From NCBI RefSeq assembly GCF_008386635.1, contig NZ_VUOE01000003.1, positions 339,940 through 403,939 on the forward strand: DNA of 64,000 nt, in the 5' to 3' direction. Source of the stretch: Maribacter flavus (GTDB taxonomy: Bacteria; Bacteroidota; Bacteroidia; Flavobacteriales; Flavobacteriaceae). Positions 32,128 to 43,968 of the stretch are shown here, one piece after another. Numbering within the stretch: the first letter of the stretch is position 1; the number at the start of each line of letters is the position of its first letter. Made by a program: the position numbers and the translations under genes. The notes beneath the pieces are model-generated. The model ran no database searches. It was not told where the DNA came from and saw nothing but the letters and a program-made list of their open reading frames with translations.

Positions 32128-32200
32128 ACGGGTGTAGCTCAGTTGGTAGAGCACTGGTCTCCAAAACCAGGTGTCGGGAGTTCGAGTCTCTCCTCCCGTG
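32128..32200 (+). tRNA. tRNA-Trp (anticodon CCA)
   Basis: The 73-base gene has anticodon loop CTCCAAA within stem CTGGT/ACCAG, anticodon CCA. The D arm is TAGCTCAGTTGGTAGAGCA, and the T loop GTTCGAGT is normal. The acceptor stem ACGGGTG/CTCCCGT contains one T-T mismatch near its base. It lies 132 bases before secE. Its charging state is what the trp leader at 19691-19744 would sense. Confidence 0.93.
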
Positions 32201-32331
32201 CTAAAATATTATAATAAAGTTGTGGGTCGAGATATATATCCCAAGCATAGTCTAAGGAGGTCTCTTTTCTCGCGCTTTGAACAGGTGGTCGCGTAATCGA
32301 TACCTGAATTTTGAAACCTAATATAGTATAA

Positions 32332-32520
32332 ATGCTTACATACATAAAAGAATCCGTTGAAGAATTGAGGAATAATGTTACCCTTCCTTCTAGGGCGGAA
32401 GCCTCTAACCTTATGGTAGTGGTCGCTGTTTTTTCCATATTGTTCGCTTTGGCAACTTGGGGTGTGGATACGGTCTTTAGTAAAGTCGTTCAGCTGTATT
32501 TTGATTATGTATTAAACTAA
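32332..32520 (+). CDS. secE: preprotein translocase subunit SecE
   Basis: The 62-residue single-helix protein is the short form of SecE. The amphipathic N-terminus YIKESVEELRNNVTLPSRAE and the helix MVVVAVFSILFALATWGVDTV are characteristic. It anchors SecY. It is followed by nusG after ten bases. The spacer to tRNA-Trp (131 bases) holds an AAGGAGGT at 32255-32262 that has no start codon at the right distance. Confidence 0.93.
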   Translation: MLTYIKESVEELRNNVTLPSRAEASNLMVVVAVFSILFALATWGVDTVFSKVVQLYFDYVLN

Positions 32521-32530
32521 TTAGAGCTCT

Positions 32531-33082
32531 ATGTCAGAAGTATTGGAAAAGAAATGGTACGTAGTTAGGGCTGTAAGTGGTCAGGAAAACAAAATTAAGG
32601 GCTACATCGAGAGTGAGGTAGAGCGCCATGGTTTTTCGGATTATTTGGAGGAGGTTCTTGTTCCAACCGAAAAAGTGATTCAAATTAGAAATGGAAAGAA
32701 AATTAACAAGGAAAGGGTTTATTTTCCAGGTTATATAATGGTTAAGGCCAATTTGGGTGGTGAAATGGTCCATATAATCCGTTCCATAACCAATGTAATT
32801 GGTTTTTTGGGTGAAACCAAAGGTGGTGACCCTGTTCCCCTAAGAAAGTCTGAAGTAAATAGGATGCTAGGTAAGGTTGATGAATTAACCGTGAATACGG
32901 ACAGTGTTGCCATACCATTCGTCTTTGGTGAGACCGTAAAGGTTATAGATGGACCTTTCAATGGGTTTAACGGTACCGTAGAAAAAATTAATGAAGAAAA
33001 GCGTAAGCTTGAAGTTATGGTGAAGATTTTCGGAAGAAAGACACCATTGGAATTGAGCTATATGCAAGTAGAAAAGATTTAA
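32531..33082 (+). CDS. nusG: transcription termination/antitermination factor NusG
   Basis: The 183-residue protein has the NGN domain (KWYVVRAVSGQENKIKGYIE) and the C-terminal KOW domain (GPFNGFNGTVEKINEEKRKLEVMV split across about residues 137-160). NusG couples RNA polymerase to the ribosome and Rho. The position between secE and rplK is the universal one. Confidence 0.97.
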   Translation: MSEVLEKKWYVVRAVSGQENKIKGYIESEVERHGFSDYLEEVLVPTEKVIQIRNGKKINKERVYFPGYIMVKANLGGEMVHIIRSITNVIGFLGETKGGDPVPLRKSEVNRMLGKVDELTVNTDSVAIPFVFGETVKVIDGPFNGFNGTVEKINEEKRKLEVMVKIFGRKTPLELSYMQVEKI

Positions 33083-33148
33083 GATAATTGTTACATATTT
33101 AAAAGTAGTGTTGCTTCCATTAACACACTTTCAATTTAATTTTAAACA

Positions 33149-33586
33149 ATGGCAAAAGAAGTAGGTAAAGTAGTTAAACTACAAGTTAGGGGAGGTGCAG
33201 CGAATCCATCGCCACCGGTTGGACCCGCCTTAGGTGCTGCCGGTGTTAACATTATGGAGTTCTGTAAGCAGTTCAATGCAAGGACCCAGGACAAACAGGG
33301 CAAGGTATTACCTGTTGTTATCACCGTTTATAAGGACAAGTCTTTCGACTTCGTCGTTAAAACACCACCAGCGGCAGTCCAGCTATTGGAAGCGGCTAAG
33401 ATTAAAAAAGGATCTGGCGAACCTAACAGAGTAAAATTGGGTAGTGTAACCTGGGATCAAATCAAGGCAATCGCTGAGGATAAGATGGCCGACCTTAACG
33501 CATTTACGATTGAATCAGCAATGAGTATGATTGCCGGTACTGCTCGTTCCATGGGTATGAAGGTTGCAGGTAAAAGACCTTTTTAA
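33149..33586 (+). CDS. rplK: 50S ribosomal protein L11
   Basis: The 145-residue protein ([37 protein letters not shown]) is uL11 of the GTPase-associated centre. The length is typical. It starts the rplKAJL ribosomal block, 66 bases after nusG. Confidence 0.98.
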   Translation: MAKEVGKVVKLQVRGGAANPSPPVGPALGAAGVNIMEFCKQFNARTQDKQGKVLPVVITVYKDKSFDFVVKTPPAAVQLLEAAKIKKGSGEPNRVKLGSVTWDQIKAIAEDKMADLNAFTIESAMSMIAGTARSMGMKVAGKRPF

Positions 33587-33605
33587 AATCTTTAAAAGCA
33601 ATTAA

Positions 33606-34295
33606 ATGGCAAAGTTAACAAAAAAGCAAAAGGAAGCACACTCTAAAATTGAAAAGGATAAACTATATTCTTTGGAAGAGGCTTCTGCTTTAGTAAAAGA
33701 AATAACAAGCACTAAGTTTGATGCATCTGTTGATATAGCTGTGCGTTTGGGAGTAGATCCGCGTAAGGCGAATCAAATGGTACGTGGCGTAGTAACACTT
33801 CCCCATGGTACCGGTAAGGATGTAAAAGTATTGGCTTTGGTTACTCCGGACAAGGAAGCCGAAGCTAAAGAAGCAGGTGCTGACTATGTTGGATTGGACG
33901 AATATTTGGATAAAATAAAGAATGGTTGGACAGATGTTGATGTTATCATCACTATGCCAAGCGTTATGGGAAAACTTGGACCTTTAGGACGTGTTCTTGG
34001 GCCAAGAGGACTAATGCCCAATCCAAAAACAGGAACAGTGACTATGGATATTGCCAAAGCGGTATCTGAGGTTAAAGCGGGTAAGATCGATTTCAAAGTT
34101 GACAAGACTGGTATCGTGCATGCTGCAATTGGGAAAGTTTCTTTCTCTCCTGATAAGATTGCAGGAAACGCCAAGGAGTTGTTGGAAACCTTGAACAAGA
34201 TGAAACCAACAGCTGCAAAAGGTGTTTACATGAAAAGTATTTTCCTGTCCAGCACCATGAGCCCAAGTGTTCAATTAGACCCAAAGTCAGTTTAA
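33606..34295 (+). CDS. rplA: 50S ribosomal protein L1
   Basis: The 229-residue protein is uL1 of the L1 stalk ([39 protein letters not shown]). In other bacteria L1 also represses its own mRNA. I did not find a clear copy of the binding site in the short spacers around it. Confidence 0.98.
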   Translation: MAKLTKKQKEAHSKIEKDKLYSLEEASALVKEITSTKFDASVDIAVRLGVDPRKANQMVRGVVTLPHGTGKDVKVLALVTPDKEAEAKEAGADYVGLDEYLDKIKNGWTDVDVIITMPSVMGKLGPLGRVLGPRGLMPNPKTGTVTMDIAKAVSEVKAGKIDFKVDKTGIVHAAIGKVSFSPDKIAGNAKELLETLNKMKPTAAKGVYMKSIFLSSTMSPSVQLDPKSV

Positions 34296-34320
34296 GCACT
34301 GCTAGTTAAAAATATCAATT

Positions 34321-34836
34321 ATGACAAGAGAAGAAAAAGCAACGGTTATACAGGATTTAACTACGCAGTTGGGTGAGAATTCCATTATTTATCTAGCGGA
34401 TATTTCTGGAATGGATGCAGGAACGACCTCCGATTTGAGGAGAGCTTGTTTCAAGGCAAATATCAAACTTGCAGTGGTTAAGAATACATTGCTAGCAAAG
34501 GCAATGGAAGCTTCCGAAAAGGAATTTGGTGAACTTCCAGAAGTTTTGAAGGGAAATACCTCTTTAATGTTTTCTGAAGTAGGTAATGCTCCCGCAAAAC
34601 TTATTAAGAATTTCAGGAAAAAATCCAATAAACCTTTATTGAAAGGTGCTTTTGTAGAGGAAGCAATATATGTAGGTGATGAAACTTTGGATGCTTTAGT
34701 AAACATTAAGTCGAAAGAAGAAATGATTGGCGAAATAATTGGATTGTTACAATCTCCAGCCAAAAATGTTATTTCAGGACTTAAATCTGGCGGTGGAAAA
34801 CTGGCCGGTATCCTTAAGACATTATCAGAAAAATAA
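34321..34836 (+). CDS. rplJ: 50S ribosomal protein L10
   Basis: The 171-residue protein (TREEKATVIQDLTTQLGENS, DLRRACFKANIKLAVVKNTL) is uL10, the base of the L7/L12 stalk. The spacer to rplA is only 25 bases, so the long L10 leader known from E. coli is absent here. Confidence 0.97.
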   Translation: MTREEKATVIQDLTTQLGENSIIYLADISGMDAGTTSDLRRACFKANIKLAVVKNTLLAKAMEASEKEFGELPEVLKGNTSLMFSEVGNAPAKLIKNFRKKSNKPLLKGAFVEEAIYVGDETLDALVNIKSKEEMIGEIIGLLQSPAKNVISGLKSGGGKLAGILKTLSEK

Positions 34837-34886
34837 GTACGCACTAAAAACTAAGTATATTTTAAAATTTTATTAAACGATAGAAA

Positions 34887-35267
34887 ATGGCAGATTTAAA
34901 AGATTTCGCAGAACAATTGGTTAACCTTACAGTTAAGGAAGTAAACGAACTAGCCAATATATTAAAAGAGGAATACGGTATCGAGCCTGCTGCTGCTGCA
35001 GTAGCTGTTGCCGCTGGTGGTGGTGCCGCTGAAGCTGGTGAAGCCGCAGAGGAAAAATCAGAATTCGATGTAATTTTGAAATCAGCAGGAGCTTCCAAAC
35101 TAGCAGTAGTTAAATTGGTTAAGGAATTGACCGGACTTGGCTTAAAAGATGCTAAGGATATTGTTGATAGCGCACCAAAAGCTGTTAAGGAAGGTATCTC
35201 TAAAGACGAGGCAGAAGGTATCAAAAAATCATTGGAAGAAGCAGGAGCGGAAGTTGAGCTTAAATAA
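34887..35267 (+). CDS. rplL: 50S ribosomal protein L7/L12
   Basis: The 126-residue protein has the acidic N-terminal dimer domain, an Ala/Gly-rich hinge ([20 protein letters not shown], about residues 35-54) and the C-terminal factor-binding domain ([20 protein letters not shown]). It forms the flexible stalk that recruits GTPase factors. An attenuator-type hairpin lies after it. Confidence 0.98.
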   Translation: MADLKDFAEQLVNLTVKEVNELANILKEEYGIEPAAAAVAVAAGGGAAEAGEAAEEKSEFDVILKSAGASKLAVVKLVKELTGLGLKDAKDIVDSAPKAVKEGISKDEAEGIKKSLEEAGAEVELK

Positions 35268-35292
35268 TAGCTTTAACCATATTACTTTTGGT

Positions 35293-35333
35293 TTAGGTCT
35301 TTTCGCTTTTTGCGGTTAGACCTAAGCCTTTTT
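35293..35333 (+). terminator. attenuator-type hairpin between rplL and rpoB
   Basis: TTAGGTCT (35293-35300) pairs with AGACCTAA (35318-35325), with an inner CGC/GCG stem, and TTTTT follows at 35329-35333. A partial terminator here would lower rpoBC relative to ribosomal protein mRNA, as known in E. coli. Confidence 0.65.
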
Positions 35334-35399
35334 ATAGAATTAGGTATATCAAGGGGTATACCACCCAAATAGTACTCACGATCAAAACACTGTCCGTAG

Positions 35400-38300
35400 A
35401 TGTTCACAAATCAGACTGAAAGAATAAATTTTGCATCCGCTAAGAATACTCCGCAATATCCGGATTTCTTGGACATTCAGATTAAGTCCTTTCAAGATTT
35501 TTTTCAACTTGAAACCAAATCTGACCAGAGAGGTGATGAGGGATTGTACAATACCTTCATGGAAAACTTTCCTATCACTGATACCCGTAATCAGTTCGTA
35601 CTGGAATTTTTAGATTATTTTATTGACCCACCAAGATATTCCATCCAAGAATGTATCGAGCGTGGACTAACTTATAGTGTTCCTTTAAAGGCGAGGCTTA
35701 AATTGTATTGTACCGATCCTGAACACGAAGATTTTGAAACTATAGTACAGGATGTTTATCTAGGGACCATTCCTTACATGACACCTAGTGGTACTTTTGT
35801 AATAAACGGGGCGGAAAGAGTTGTTGTATCACAGTTGCACCGTTCTCCTGGTGTATTCTTTGGGCAATCTTTTCACGCCAACGGAACAAAATTGTATTCT
35901 GCCAGGGTAATTCCTTTCAAAGGTTCTTGGATAGAATTCGCTACCGATATCAATGGTGTTATGTACGCCTATATCGATAGAAAGAAAAAATTACCGGTTA
36001 CCACCTTATTCAGGGCCATTGGTTTTGAAAGGGATAAGGATATTTTGGAAATTTTTGACCTTTCTGAAGAGGTAAAGGTTTCCAATGCCGGACTTAAAAA
36101 AGTATTGGGCCGTAAACTCGCAGCAAGGGTTTTGAACACTTGGCACGAGGATTTTGTGGATGAGGATACGGGTGAAGTAGTTTCCATTGAAAGGAACGAA
36201 ATTATTTTGGACCGTGATACTGTTTTGGAAAAGGAGCATATTGCCGAAATTTTGGAGGCTGATGTGAAGACCATTCTTTTGCACAAAGAAAACAATGCAC
36301 AGTCGGATTATGCTATTATCCACAATACCTTACAAAAGGACCCAACAAACTCTGAAAAGGAGGCTGTTGAGCATATTTACAGACAATTACGTAACGCCGA
36401 GCCGCCCGATGAGGAAACGGCAAGGGGTATTATTGACAAATTGTTCTTTTCTGATCAGCGTTACAACCTAGGTGAGGTGGGTCGTTACAGAATGAACAAG
36501 AAGTTAGGTCTTGATATTGGAATGGACAAGCAGGTCTTGACCAAAGAGGATATCATTACCATCATAAAATATTTAATCGAGCTGATCAACTCCAAAGCGG
36601 AGATCGATGACATCGACCACCTTTCAAACCGTCGTGTACGTACCGTGGGTGAGCAATTGTCGCAACAATTTGGTGTAGGTCTAGCCCGTATGGCGAGGAC
36701 TATCCGTGAGCGAATGAACGTAAGGGACAATGAGGTATTTACACCAATCGATTTGATCAATGCGAAGACCTTATCTTCCGTTATCAACTCCTTCTTTGGT
36801 ACCAACCAGTTATCGCAGTTCATGGACCAGACGAATCCGTTAGCGGAGATTACGCATAAAAGAAGGTTATCGGCTCTTGGACCTGGAGGTCTTTCGAGGG
36901 AAAGGGCAGGCTTCGAGGTTCGTGACGTTCATTACACGCATTATGGACGTTTATGTCCAATTGAAACCCCGGAAGGTCCAAACATTGGTTTGATATCCTC
37001 CTTATCGGTATTCGCCAAGGTAAACCCTATGGGATTTTTGGAAACACCTTACAGAAAGGTAGAAGATTCCAAAGTCGATTTGGAAAATTACACCTATTTA
37101 AGTGCAGAGGAAGAGGAAGGAATGAAAATTGCCCAGGCAAACATTCCCTTGAAGGAAAATGGACAGATTGATACGGATAAGGTCATTGCAAGGGAGGAGG
37201 GTGACTTTCCTGTAGTAGATCCAGCAGAGATTCACTACACGGACGTTGCACCAAACCAGATCGCATCCATTTCCGCTTCCTTGATTCCGTTCTTGGAGCA
37301 TGATGATGCGAACCGTGCCTTGATGGGCTCAAACATGATGCGTCAGGCTGTTCCACTTCTAAAGCCTCAATCACCCATTGTTGGTACCGGTCTGGAAAGA
37401 CAGGTAGCATCGGATTCCAGGGTATTGATCAATGCCGAAGGCGATGGTACCATTGAATATGTGGATGCTGAAAAAATCACCATAAAGTACGATAGAACGG
37501 ACGAAGAAAGATTGATTTCTTTTGACGAGGATGAAAAAACATACTACTTGGTGAAGTTCAGAAAAACGAACCAAGGTACTAGTATTAACCTGAAGCCCAT
37601 CGTAAAGAAAGGGGATAGGGTCAAAAAAGGCCAAGTATTATGCGAAGGTTATGCCACCGAAAAAGGTGAATTGGCCTTGGGAAGAAACCTTACCGTTGCA
37701 TTCATGCCTTGGAAGGGATATAACTTTGAGGATGCTATTGTGATTTCCGAAAAAGTGGTACGCGAGGATATTTTTACGTCCATCCACGTGGACGAGTATT
37801 CCTTGGAAGTTCGTGATACTAAATTAGGTGCAGAGGAACTTACCCATGATATTCCAAACGTCTCAGAAGAGGCCACAAAGGATTTGGATGAAAACGGTAT
37901 GATCCGTATTGGAGCTGAAGTAAAGCCAGGCGATATTCTTATTGGTAAAATTACGCCAAAAGGAGAATCCGATCCTACACCAGAGGAGAAATTGCTACGT
38001 GCCATCTTTGGGGATAAGGCGGGTGATGTGAAAGATGCCTCTTTGAAGGCTTCACCATCTTTAAGCGGTGTAGTAATCGATAAAAAACTTTTCTCAAGAT
38101 CTGTGAAGGATAAGAGAAAACGTTCAGAGGACAAGGAGGAACTTTCCAAATTGGAATTGGAATACGAAGTAAAATTCCAGGAATTAAAGGATATTCTGGT
38201 AGAGAAGTTGTTTACCCTGGTAAATGGAAAAACTTCCCAAGGTGTATTGAATGATTTGGGTGAGGAGGTATTGCCAAAAGGTAAGAAATATACCATGAAG

Positions 38301-39209
38301 ATGTTGAACTCCGTGGACGATTTCGCACACTTGGTGAGCGGAAGCTGGACTACGGATACGGATACCAACAATTCTGTTGCCGATTTGCTTCACAACTATA
38401 AGATCAAGTTGAACGATCTTCAAGGAAACTTGAGAAGGGATAAGTTTACGATTTCCGTTGGGGATGAATTACCAGCGGGTATTATGAAATTGGCCAAAGT
38501 CTATATTGCCAAAAAACGTAAGCTTAAAGTAGGTGATAAAATGGCGGGCCGTCACGGTAACAAAGGTATCGTATCCAGAATCGTGCGTCAGGAGGATATG
38601 CCTTTCTTGGAGGACGGAACACCGGTTGATATTGTATTGAACCCGTTAGGTGTACCTTCCCGTATGAACATTGGTCAGATATATGAAACCGTGTTGGGTT
38701 GGGCCGGATTGAAACTGGGTAGAAAATTCGCTACCCCAATTTTCGATGGTGCATCCTTGGATGAAATCAATGCCTATACGGATGAGGCCGGTATCCCAAG
38801 ATTTGGACATACACATCTTTATGATGGTGGTACAGGGCAGCGTTTTGACCAGCCGGCAACAGTTGGTGTTATCTACATGCTGAAATTAGGTCACATGGTA
38901 GATGATAAGATGCATGCACGTTCCATAGGACCTTACTCTTTGATTACGCAACAGCCATTGGGTGGTAAAGCACAATTTGGTGGTCAACGTTTTGGGGAGA
39001 TGGAAGTTTGGGCCTTGGAGGCATACGGTGCATCGGCAACCTTACGTGAAATATTGACCGTTAAATCGGATGATGTTATCGGAAGGGCCAAGACCTACGA
39101 ATCCATCGTAAAAGGTGAGACGATGCCGGAACCTGGTTTGCCAGAATCTTTCAATGTATTGATGCACGAGCTTAAGGGATTAGGTTTGGATATCAGGTTG
39201 GAAGAATAA
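35400..39209 (+). CDS. rpoB: RNA polymerase beta subunit
   Basis: The 1269-residue protein carries the rifampicin-region sequence [20 protein letters not shown] and [20 protein letters not shown], and the C-terminal [20 protein letters not shown]. It forms the active-site cleft with RpoC. The length suits Bacteroidota RpoB. It is separated from rplL by 132 bases with an attenuator hairpin and from rpoC by 57. Confidence 0.99.
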   Translation: MFTNQTERINFASAKNTPQYPDFLDIQIKSFQDFFQLETKSDQRGDEGLYNTFMENFPITDTRNQFVLEFLDYFIDPPRYSIQECIERGLTYSVPLKARLKLYCTDPEHEDFETIVQDVYLGTIPYMTPSGTFVINGAERVVVSQLHRSPGVFFGQSFHANGTKLYSARVIPFKGSWIEFATDINGVMYAYIDRKKKLPVTTLFRAIGFERDKDILEIFDLSEEVKVSNAGLKKVLGRKLAARVLNTWHEDFVDEDTGEVVSIERNEIILDRDTVLEKEHIAEILEADVKTILLHKENNAQSDYAIIHNTLQKDPTNSEKEAVEHIYRQLRNAEPPDEETARGIIDKLFFSDQRYNLGEVGRYRMNKKLGLDIGMDKQVLTKEDIITIIKYLIELINSKAEIDDIDHLSNRRVRTVGEQLSQQFGVGLARMARTIRERMNVRDNEVFTPIDLINAKTLSSVINSFFGTNQLSQFMDQTNPLAEITHKRRLSALGPGGLSRERAGFEVRDVHYTHYGRLCPIETPEGPNIGLISSLSVFAKVNPMGFLETPYRKVEDSKVDLENYTYLSAEEEEGMKIAQANIPLKENGQIDTDKVIAREEGDFPVVDPAEIHYTDVAPNQIASISASLIPFLEHDDANRALMGSNMMRQAVPLLKPQSPIVGTGLERQVASDSRVLINAEGDGTIEYVDAEKITIKYDRTDEERLISFDEDEKTYYLVKFRKTNQGTSINLKPIVKKGDRVKKGQVLCEGYATEKGELALGRNLTVAFMPWKGYNFEDAIVISEKVVREDIFTSIHVDEYSLEVRDTKLGAEELTHDIPNVSEEATKDLDENGMIRIGAEVKPGDILIGKITPKGESDPTPEEKLLRAIFGDKAGDVKDASLKASPSLSGVVIDKKLFSRSVKDKRKRSEDKEELSKLELEYEVKFQELKDILVEKLFTLVNGKTSQGVLNDLGEEVLPKGKKYTMKMLNSVDDFAHLVSGSWTTDTDTNNSVADLLHNYKIKLNDLQGNLRRDKFTISVGDELPAGIMKLAKVYIAKKRKLKVGDKMAGRHGNKGIVSRIVRQEDMPFLEDGTPVDIVLNPLGVPSRMNIGQIYETVLGWAGLKLGRKFATPIFDGASLDEINAYTDEAGIPRFGHTHLYDGGTGQRFDQPATVGVIYMLKLGHMVDDKMHARSIGPYSLITQQPLGGKAQFGGQRFGEMEVWALEAYGASATLREILTVKSDDVIGRAKTYESIVKGETMPEPGLPESFNVLMHELKGLGLDIRLEE

Positions 39210-39266
39210 CGATGGTCTTTAAGAGGCTGTTTTAAACACATTTAAAATCATTATCAGTACGCTATT

Positions 39267-42200
39267 ATGGCTAGATTAAAAGATAATAACCAAGTAAAAA
39301 GGTTTGATAAAATTTCAATCGGATTGGCTTCGCCCGAAGCAATTTTGGCAGAGTCCAGAGGTGAGGTTTTAAAGCCTGAAACAATCAATTATAGAACCCA
39401 CAAACCGGAACGTGACGGATTGTTCTGTGAGCGTATATTCGGACCTGTGAAGGACTACGAATGTGCGTGTGGAAAGTATAAAAGAATCCGTTACCGAGGT
39501 ATTGTTTGTGACCGATGTGGTGTTGAAGTTACCGAGAAAAAGGTACGTAGGGATAGGGTAGGTCATATCAATTTAGTGGTTCCTGTCGCACATATTTGGT
39601 ATTTCCGTTCCTTACCGAATAAAATCGGGTACTTGTTAGGTCTTCCTTCCAAGAAATTGGATATGATCATTTACTACGAAAGGTATGTAGTAATTCAGCC
39701 TGGTATCGCCAAAGGTCCTGAGGGAGAGGAAATCCAAAAAATGGATTTCTTGACTGAGGAGGAATATCTGAACATTTTGGAGTCAATTCCACAAGAGAAT
39801 CAGTACTTGGAGGATACCGATCCAAACAAGTTCATCGCCAAGATGGGTGCGGAATGTTTGATAGATCTTTTGGGCAGAATCAATTTAAAGGACCTATCTT
39901 TTGAATTGAGGCACAAGGCAAATACGGAGACTTCCAAGCAAAGAAAAACCGAGGCTCTAAAGAGGCTTCAAGTTGTTGAGGCCTTAAGGGAGTCCCAGGA
40001 CAATCGTGAGAATCTTCCAGAGTGGATGATCATGAAGGTCATTCCGGTAATTCCGCCAGAATTAAGACCGTTGGTTCCTTTGGATGGTGGTCGTTTCGCA
40101 ACTTCCGATTTGAACGATTTGTACAGAAGGGTCATTATCAGAAACAATCGTTTAAAAAGGTTGGTTGAGATAAAGGCACCGGAAGTTATTCTTAGAAACG
40201 AGAAACGTATGCTTCAGGAAGCCGTGGATTCTCTTTTTGACAATACAAGAAAAGCATCGGCGGTTAAAACGGAATCAAATAGACCTTTAAAGTCCCTTTC
40301 GGATTCCTTGAAGGGTAAACAAGGTCGTTTCCGTCAAAACCTTCTTGGTAAGCGGGTGGATTACTCCGCACGTTCGGTTATCGTTGTAGGACCTGAAATG
40401 AAATTGTTTGAATGTGGTCTTCCAAAAGATATGGCTGCCGAGCTATACAAGCCTTTCGTAATTAGGAAATTAATTGAAAGGGGTATTGTAAAAACGGTGA
40501 AGTCCGCCAAGAAAATAATAGATAAAAAAGAGCCTGTTGTTTGGGATATTTTGGAAAATGTCCTGAAAGGACATCCGGTATTGCTGAACCGTGCCCCTAC
40601 ACTACACAGATTGGGTATTCAGGCATTTCAGCCCAAATTGATTGAAGGTAAGGCCATTCGTCTGCACCCATTGGTTTGTACCGCCTTTAACGCGGATTTT
40701 GATGGTGACCAGATGGCGGTTCACCTTCCGTTGGGTCCTGAGGCCATTTTGGAAGCACAATTGTTGATGTTGGCTTCCCATAATATTTTGAACCCTGCTA
40801 ATGGTTCGCCAATAACGGTACCTTCCCAGGATATGGTCTTGGGTCTGTACTATATGACCAAAGAGCGTAAATCTACGCCGGAAGTTCCAGTAAAAGGTGA
40901 AGGTTTGACTTTCTATTCCGCAGAAGAAGTGGAAATTGCTTTCAACGAAGGAAAAGTTGCGTTGAACGCTGGTATTAAAGTTAGGGCGAAGGATTTTAAT
41001 GAAGCTGGAGAATTGGTATACCAGATTATTCCAACTACCGTGGGAAGGGTATTGTTCAACATGGAAGTACCCGAAGCTGCTGGTTATATCAATAAGGTAT
41101 TGAACAAGAAATCCCTAAGGGATATTATTGGTGACATACTATCCGTTACCGATGTGCCAACTACTGCTGATTTCTTGGACAAGATAAAGACTATGGGATA
41201 CGAGTTCGCTTTTAAAGGTGGATTGTCCTTCAGCTTGGGGGACATCATTATCCCCGAAGAAAAGCACGATATGATCAATGATGCAAACGGTCAGGTTGAT
41301 GGTATTATGGCCAACTATAACATGGGTCTTATAACCAATAACGAACGTTACAATCAGGTAATCGATGTGTGGACGTCCACGAACGCAATGTTGACCGAAT
41401 TGGCCATGAAGCGTATCAGGGAAGATCAGCAAGGCTTTAACTCTGTGTACATGATGCTTGATTCGGGAGCTAGGGGTTCCAAGGAACAGATTCGTCAGTT
41501 GACAGGTATGCGAGGATTGATGGCGAAGCCGAAGAAATCGACTGCAGGTGGTGGAGAAATTATTGAAAACCCGATTCTTTCCAACTTTAAGGAAGGTCTT
41601 TCAATTCTTGAATACTTTATTTCTACGCACGGTGCACGTAAGGGACTTGCGGATACGGCTCTTAAAACAGCTGATGCCGGTTATCTAACGCGTCGTTTGG
41701 TGGATGTTTCCCAAGATGTTATTATCAATATCGAGGATTGTGAAACCTTACGAGGTGTAGAGGTTCAGGCATTGAAGAAAAACGAGGAAATAGTGGAGTC
41801 CTTGGGAGAAAGAATACTTGGTCGTGTATCCTTGCACGATGTGTATGACCCAATTTCTGAGGAGATGTTATTGAAGGCCGGTCAGGAAATCATGGAGTCC
41901 GATGTCAAGAAAATTGAAGCTTCACCTATTGAAACGATTGAGGTTCGTTCTGCACTGACTTGTGAGGCGCAACAAGGTATATGTGCCAAATGTTATGGAA
42001 GGAACCTTTCTACGAATAAGATGGTTCAAAGAGGTGAGGCCGTTGGGGTTGTCGCTGCACAGTCCATTGGTGAACCAGGTACGCAGTTAACGCTTCGTAC
42101 TTTTCACGTAGGTGGCATCGCCGGAAACATTTCTGAGGATAATAAGTTGGAAGCTAGATTCGCGGGTATCGCCGAGATTGAGGATTTGAGAACCGTAAAA

Positions 42201-43565
42201 GGTGAAAATTCAGAAGGTAAACCTGTAGATATCGTAATTTCCAGAACGACTGAAATCAAGGTAGTAGATGCTAAAACGGGAATTACCTTGAGCACGAACA
42301 ATATACCTTATGGTTCACAACTCTTTGTTGAGGATGGCGGTAAAGTTCAAAAAGGCGATTTGATTTGTTCTTGGGATCCATACAACGGCGTTATCGTTTC
42401 TGAATTCCCTGGAAAAATTGCATACGAAAACATAGAGCAAGGTGTTACCTACCAAGTTGAGATTGACGAACAGACAGGATTCCAAGAAAAGGTAATTTCC
42501 GAATCCAGAAACAAAAAGTTGATTCCAACGCTTCTTATTCAGGATACTAAAGGAGAGACGCTACGTTCCTATAACTTACCTGTTGGTTCGCACATTATGG
42601 TAGACAATGGTGATACGATAAAAGAAGGTAAAATCTTGGTTAAGATTCCACGTAAATCTGCCAAGGCTGGGGATATTACCGGTGGTCTTCCAAGGGTAAC
42701 CGAATTGTTCGAGGCACGTAATCCTTCTAATCCGGCTGTTGTTTCCGAGATTGATGGTGTCGTTTCTTTCGGTAAGATAAAAAGGGGTAACCGAGAAATC
42801 ATTATCGAATCAAAATTGGGCGAGATAAAAAAATATCTTGTGAAACTTTCTAACCAGATTCTTGTTCAGGAAAATGACTACGTTAGAGCTGGTATGCCAC
42901 TATCCGATGGATCTATTACACCAGAGGATATCTTGGCTATCAAAGGACCATCCGCAGTACAGCAATACCTGGTAAATGAGGTACAAGAGGTATATCGTTT
43001 GCAAGGTGTAAAAATCAACGATAAACACTTTGAGGTCGTCGTACGACAGATGATGCGTAAGGTAAGAATCGAAGATCCGGGAGATACTATTTTCTTGGAA
43101 AACCAATTGATTCACAAAGATGATTTCATTATTGAGAACGATGAGATTTTTGGTAAGAAAGTGGTGATGGATGCCGGTGATTCAGAAAACCTTAAACCAG
43201 GTCAAATCGTTACGCTTCGCGAACTACGTGACGAGAATTCCATTTTAAAACGTGGAGACAAGGCATTGGTAGAGGCTAGGGATGCCATCGCGGCAACCGC
43301 AACGCCAATTTTGCAGGGTATTACCCGTGCTTCCTTACAGACTAAATCGTTTATATCCGCTGCTTCCTTCCAGGAAACGACCAAGGTACTAAACGAAGCT
43401 GCTGTGAGTGGTAAGGTGGACACCTTAGAAGGATTGAAGGAAAATGTAATTGTAGGACATAAAATACCAGCAGGTACAGGTATGAGGGACTATGAGAACA
43501 TCATAGTTGGATCTAAGGAAGAATATGATGAGATAATGGCCAGAAAAGAGGCCTTGAGATTTTAA
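39267..43565 (+). CDS. rpoC: RNA polymerase beta' subunit
   Basis: The 1432-residue protein has the N-terminal zinc finger ([20 protein letters not shown]), the catalytic [15 protein letters not shown] near residue 478 with three Mg-binding Asp, and the second zinc site ([15 protein letters not shown]). It ends the rplKAJL-rpoBC block with a strong terminator 7 bases after the stop. Confidence 0.99.
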   Translation: MARLKDNNQVKRFDKISIGLASPEAILAESRGEVLKPETINYRTHKPERDGLFCERIFGPVKDYECACGKYKRIRYRGIVCDRCGVEVTEKKVRRDRVGHINLVVPVAHIWYFRSLPNKIGYLLGLPSKKLDMIIYYERYVVIQPGIAKGPEGEEIQKMDFLTEEEYLNILESIPQENQYLEDTDPNKFIAKMGAECLIDLLGRINLKDLSFELRHKANTETSKQRKTEALKRLQVVEALRESQDNRENLPEWMIMKVIPVIPPELRPLVPLDGGRFATSDLNDLYRRVIIRNNRLKRLVEIKAPEVILRNEKRMLQEAVDSLFDNTRKASAVKTESNRPLKSLSDSLKGKQGRFRQNLLGKRVDYSARSVIVVGPEMKLFECGLPKDMAAELYKPFVIRKLIERGIVKTVKSAKKIIDKKEPVVWDILENVLKGHPVLLNRAPTLHRLGIQAFQPKLIEGKAIRLHPLVCTAFNADFDGDQMAVHLPLGPEAILEAQLLMLASHNILNPANGSPITVPSQDMVLGLYYMTKERKSTPEVPVKGEGLTFYSAEEVEIAFNEGKVALNAGIKVRAKDFNEAGELVYQIIPTTVGRVLFNMEVPEAAGYINKVLNKKSLRDIIGDILSVTDVPTTADFLDKIKTMGYEFAFKGGLSFSLGDIIIPEEKHDMINDANGQVDGIMANYNMGLITNNERYNQVIDVWTSTNAMLTELAMKRIREDQQGFNSVYMMLDSGARGSKEQIRQLTGMRGLMAKPKKSTAGGGEIIENPILSNFKEGLSILEYFISTHGARKGLADTALKTADAGYLTRRLVDVSQDVIINIEDCETLRGVEVQALKKNEEIVESLGERILGRVSLHDVYDPISEEMLLKAGQEIMESDVKKIEASPIETIEVRSALTCEAQQGICAKCYGRNLSTNKMVQRGEAVGVVAAQSIGEPGTQLTLRTFHVGGIAGNISEDNKLEARFAGIAEIEDLRTVKGENSEGKPVDIVISRTTEIKVVDAKTGITLSTNNIPYGSQLFVEDGGKVQKGDLICSWDPYNGVIVSEFPGKIAYENIEQGVTYQVEIDEQTGFQEKVISESRNKKLIPTLLIQDTKGETLRSYNLPVGSHIMVDNGDTIKEGKILVKIPRKSAKAGDITGGLPRVTELFEARNPSNPAVVSEIDGVVSFGKIKRGNREIIIESKLGEIKKYLVKLSNQILVQENDYVRAGMPLSDGSITPEDILAIKGPSAVQQYLVNEVQEVYRLQGVKINDKHFEVVVRQMMRKVRIEDPGDTIFLENQLIHKDDFIIENDEIFGKKVVMDAGDSENLKPGQIVTLRELRDENSILKRGDKALVEARDAIAATATPILQGITRASLQTKSFISAASFQETTKVLNEAAVSGKVDTLEGLKENVIVGHKIPAGTGMRDYENIIVGSKEEYDEIMARKEALRF

Positions 43566-43572
43566 AGTTAAG

Positions 43573-43599
43573 AGCCCTCGTTAATGCGAGGGCTTTTTT
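43573..43599 (+). terminator. terminator after rpoC
   Basis: AGCCCTCG (43573-43580) pairs with CGAGGGCT (43587-43594), followed by T residues to 43599, a clear intrinsic terminator at the end of the block. Confidence 0.85.
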
Positions 43600-43624
43600 A
43601 ATTGTTATTTTTTTACTTACAAGT

Positions 43625-43939
43625 ATGAGTGAAACTAAAAATCAAAAACAAAAGCAAATCAATATTGAGCTAGATGAAAAGACCGCCGAAGGGACATATT
43701 CCAATTTGGCCATTATAAATCATTCTGTTTCTGAATTTGTTGTAGATTTCATAAGTATGATGCCGGGTGCTCCAAAGGCCAAGGTCAAAAGTAGAATTAT
43801 TTTGACGCCACAACATGCCAAAAAGTTCTTAAAGGCGCTCAATGAAAATGTACAGCGCTTTGAGAAGGCCCACGGAACCATTAGGGATTACGAACAGCCA
43901 GCAATACCAATGAATTTTGGGCCCACGGGAGAAGCATAA
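43625..43939 (+). CDS. DUF3467 family protein
   Basis: The 104-residue protein (INIELDEKTAEGTYSNLAII, PKAKVKSRIILTPQHAKKFL) matches DUF3467, conserved next to rpoC in Bacteroidota. Its function is unknown. There is no signal peptide, so it is cytoplasmic. It lies 25 bases after the rpoC terminator. The constant location suggests a role near transcription, but this is only a guess. Confidence 0.88.
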   Translation: MSETKNQKQKQINIELDEKTAEGTYSNLAIINHSVSEFVVDFISMMPGAPKAKVKSRIILTPQHAKKFLKALNENVQRFEKAHGTIRDYEQPAIPMNFGPTGEA

Positions 43940-43942
43940 AAA

Positions 43943-43968
43943 AATCCACCAAAAGGTGGATTTTTTTA
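43943..43968. terminator. bidirectional terminator DUF3467 / prfC
   Basis: AATCCACC (43943-43950) pairs with GGTGGATT (43955-43962) with A- and T-tracts on both sides. It overlaps the last codons of prfC on the minus strand (stop at 43966-43968). Confidence 0.8.

Noticed and set aside
34296..34320. L10-type ribosomal leader before rplJ
   Set aside because: The spacer is only 25 bases and cannot hold the known structure.
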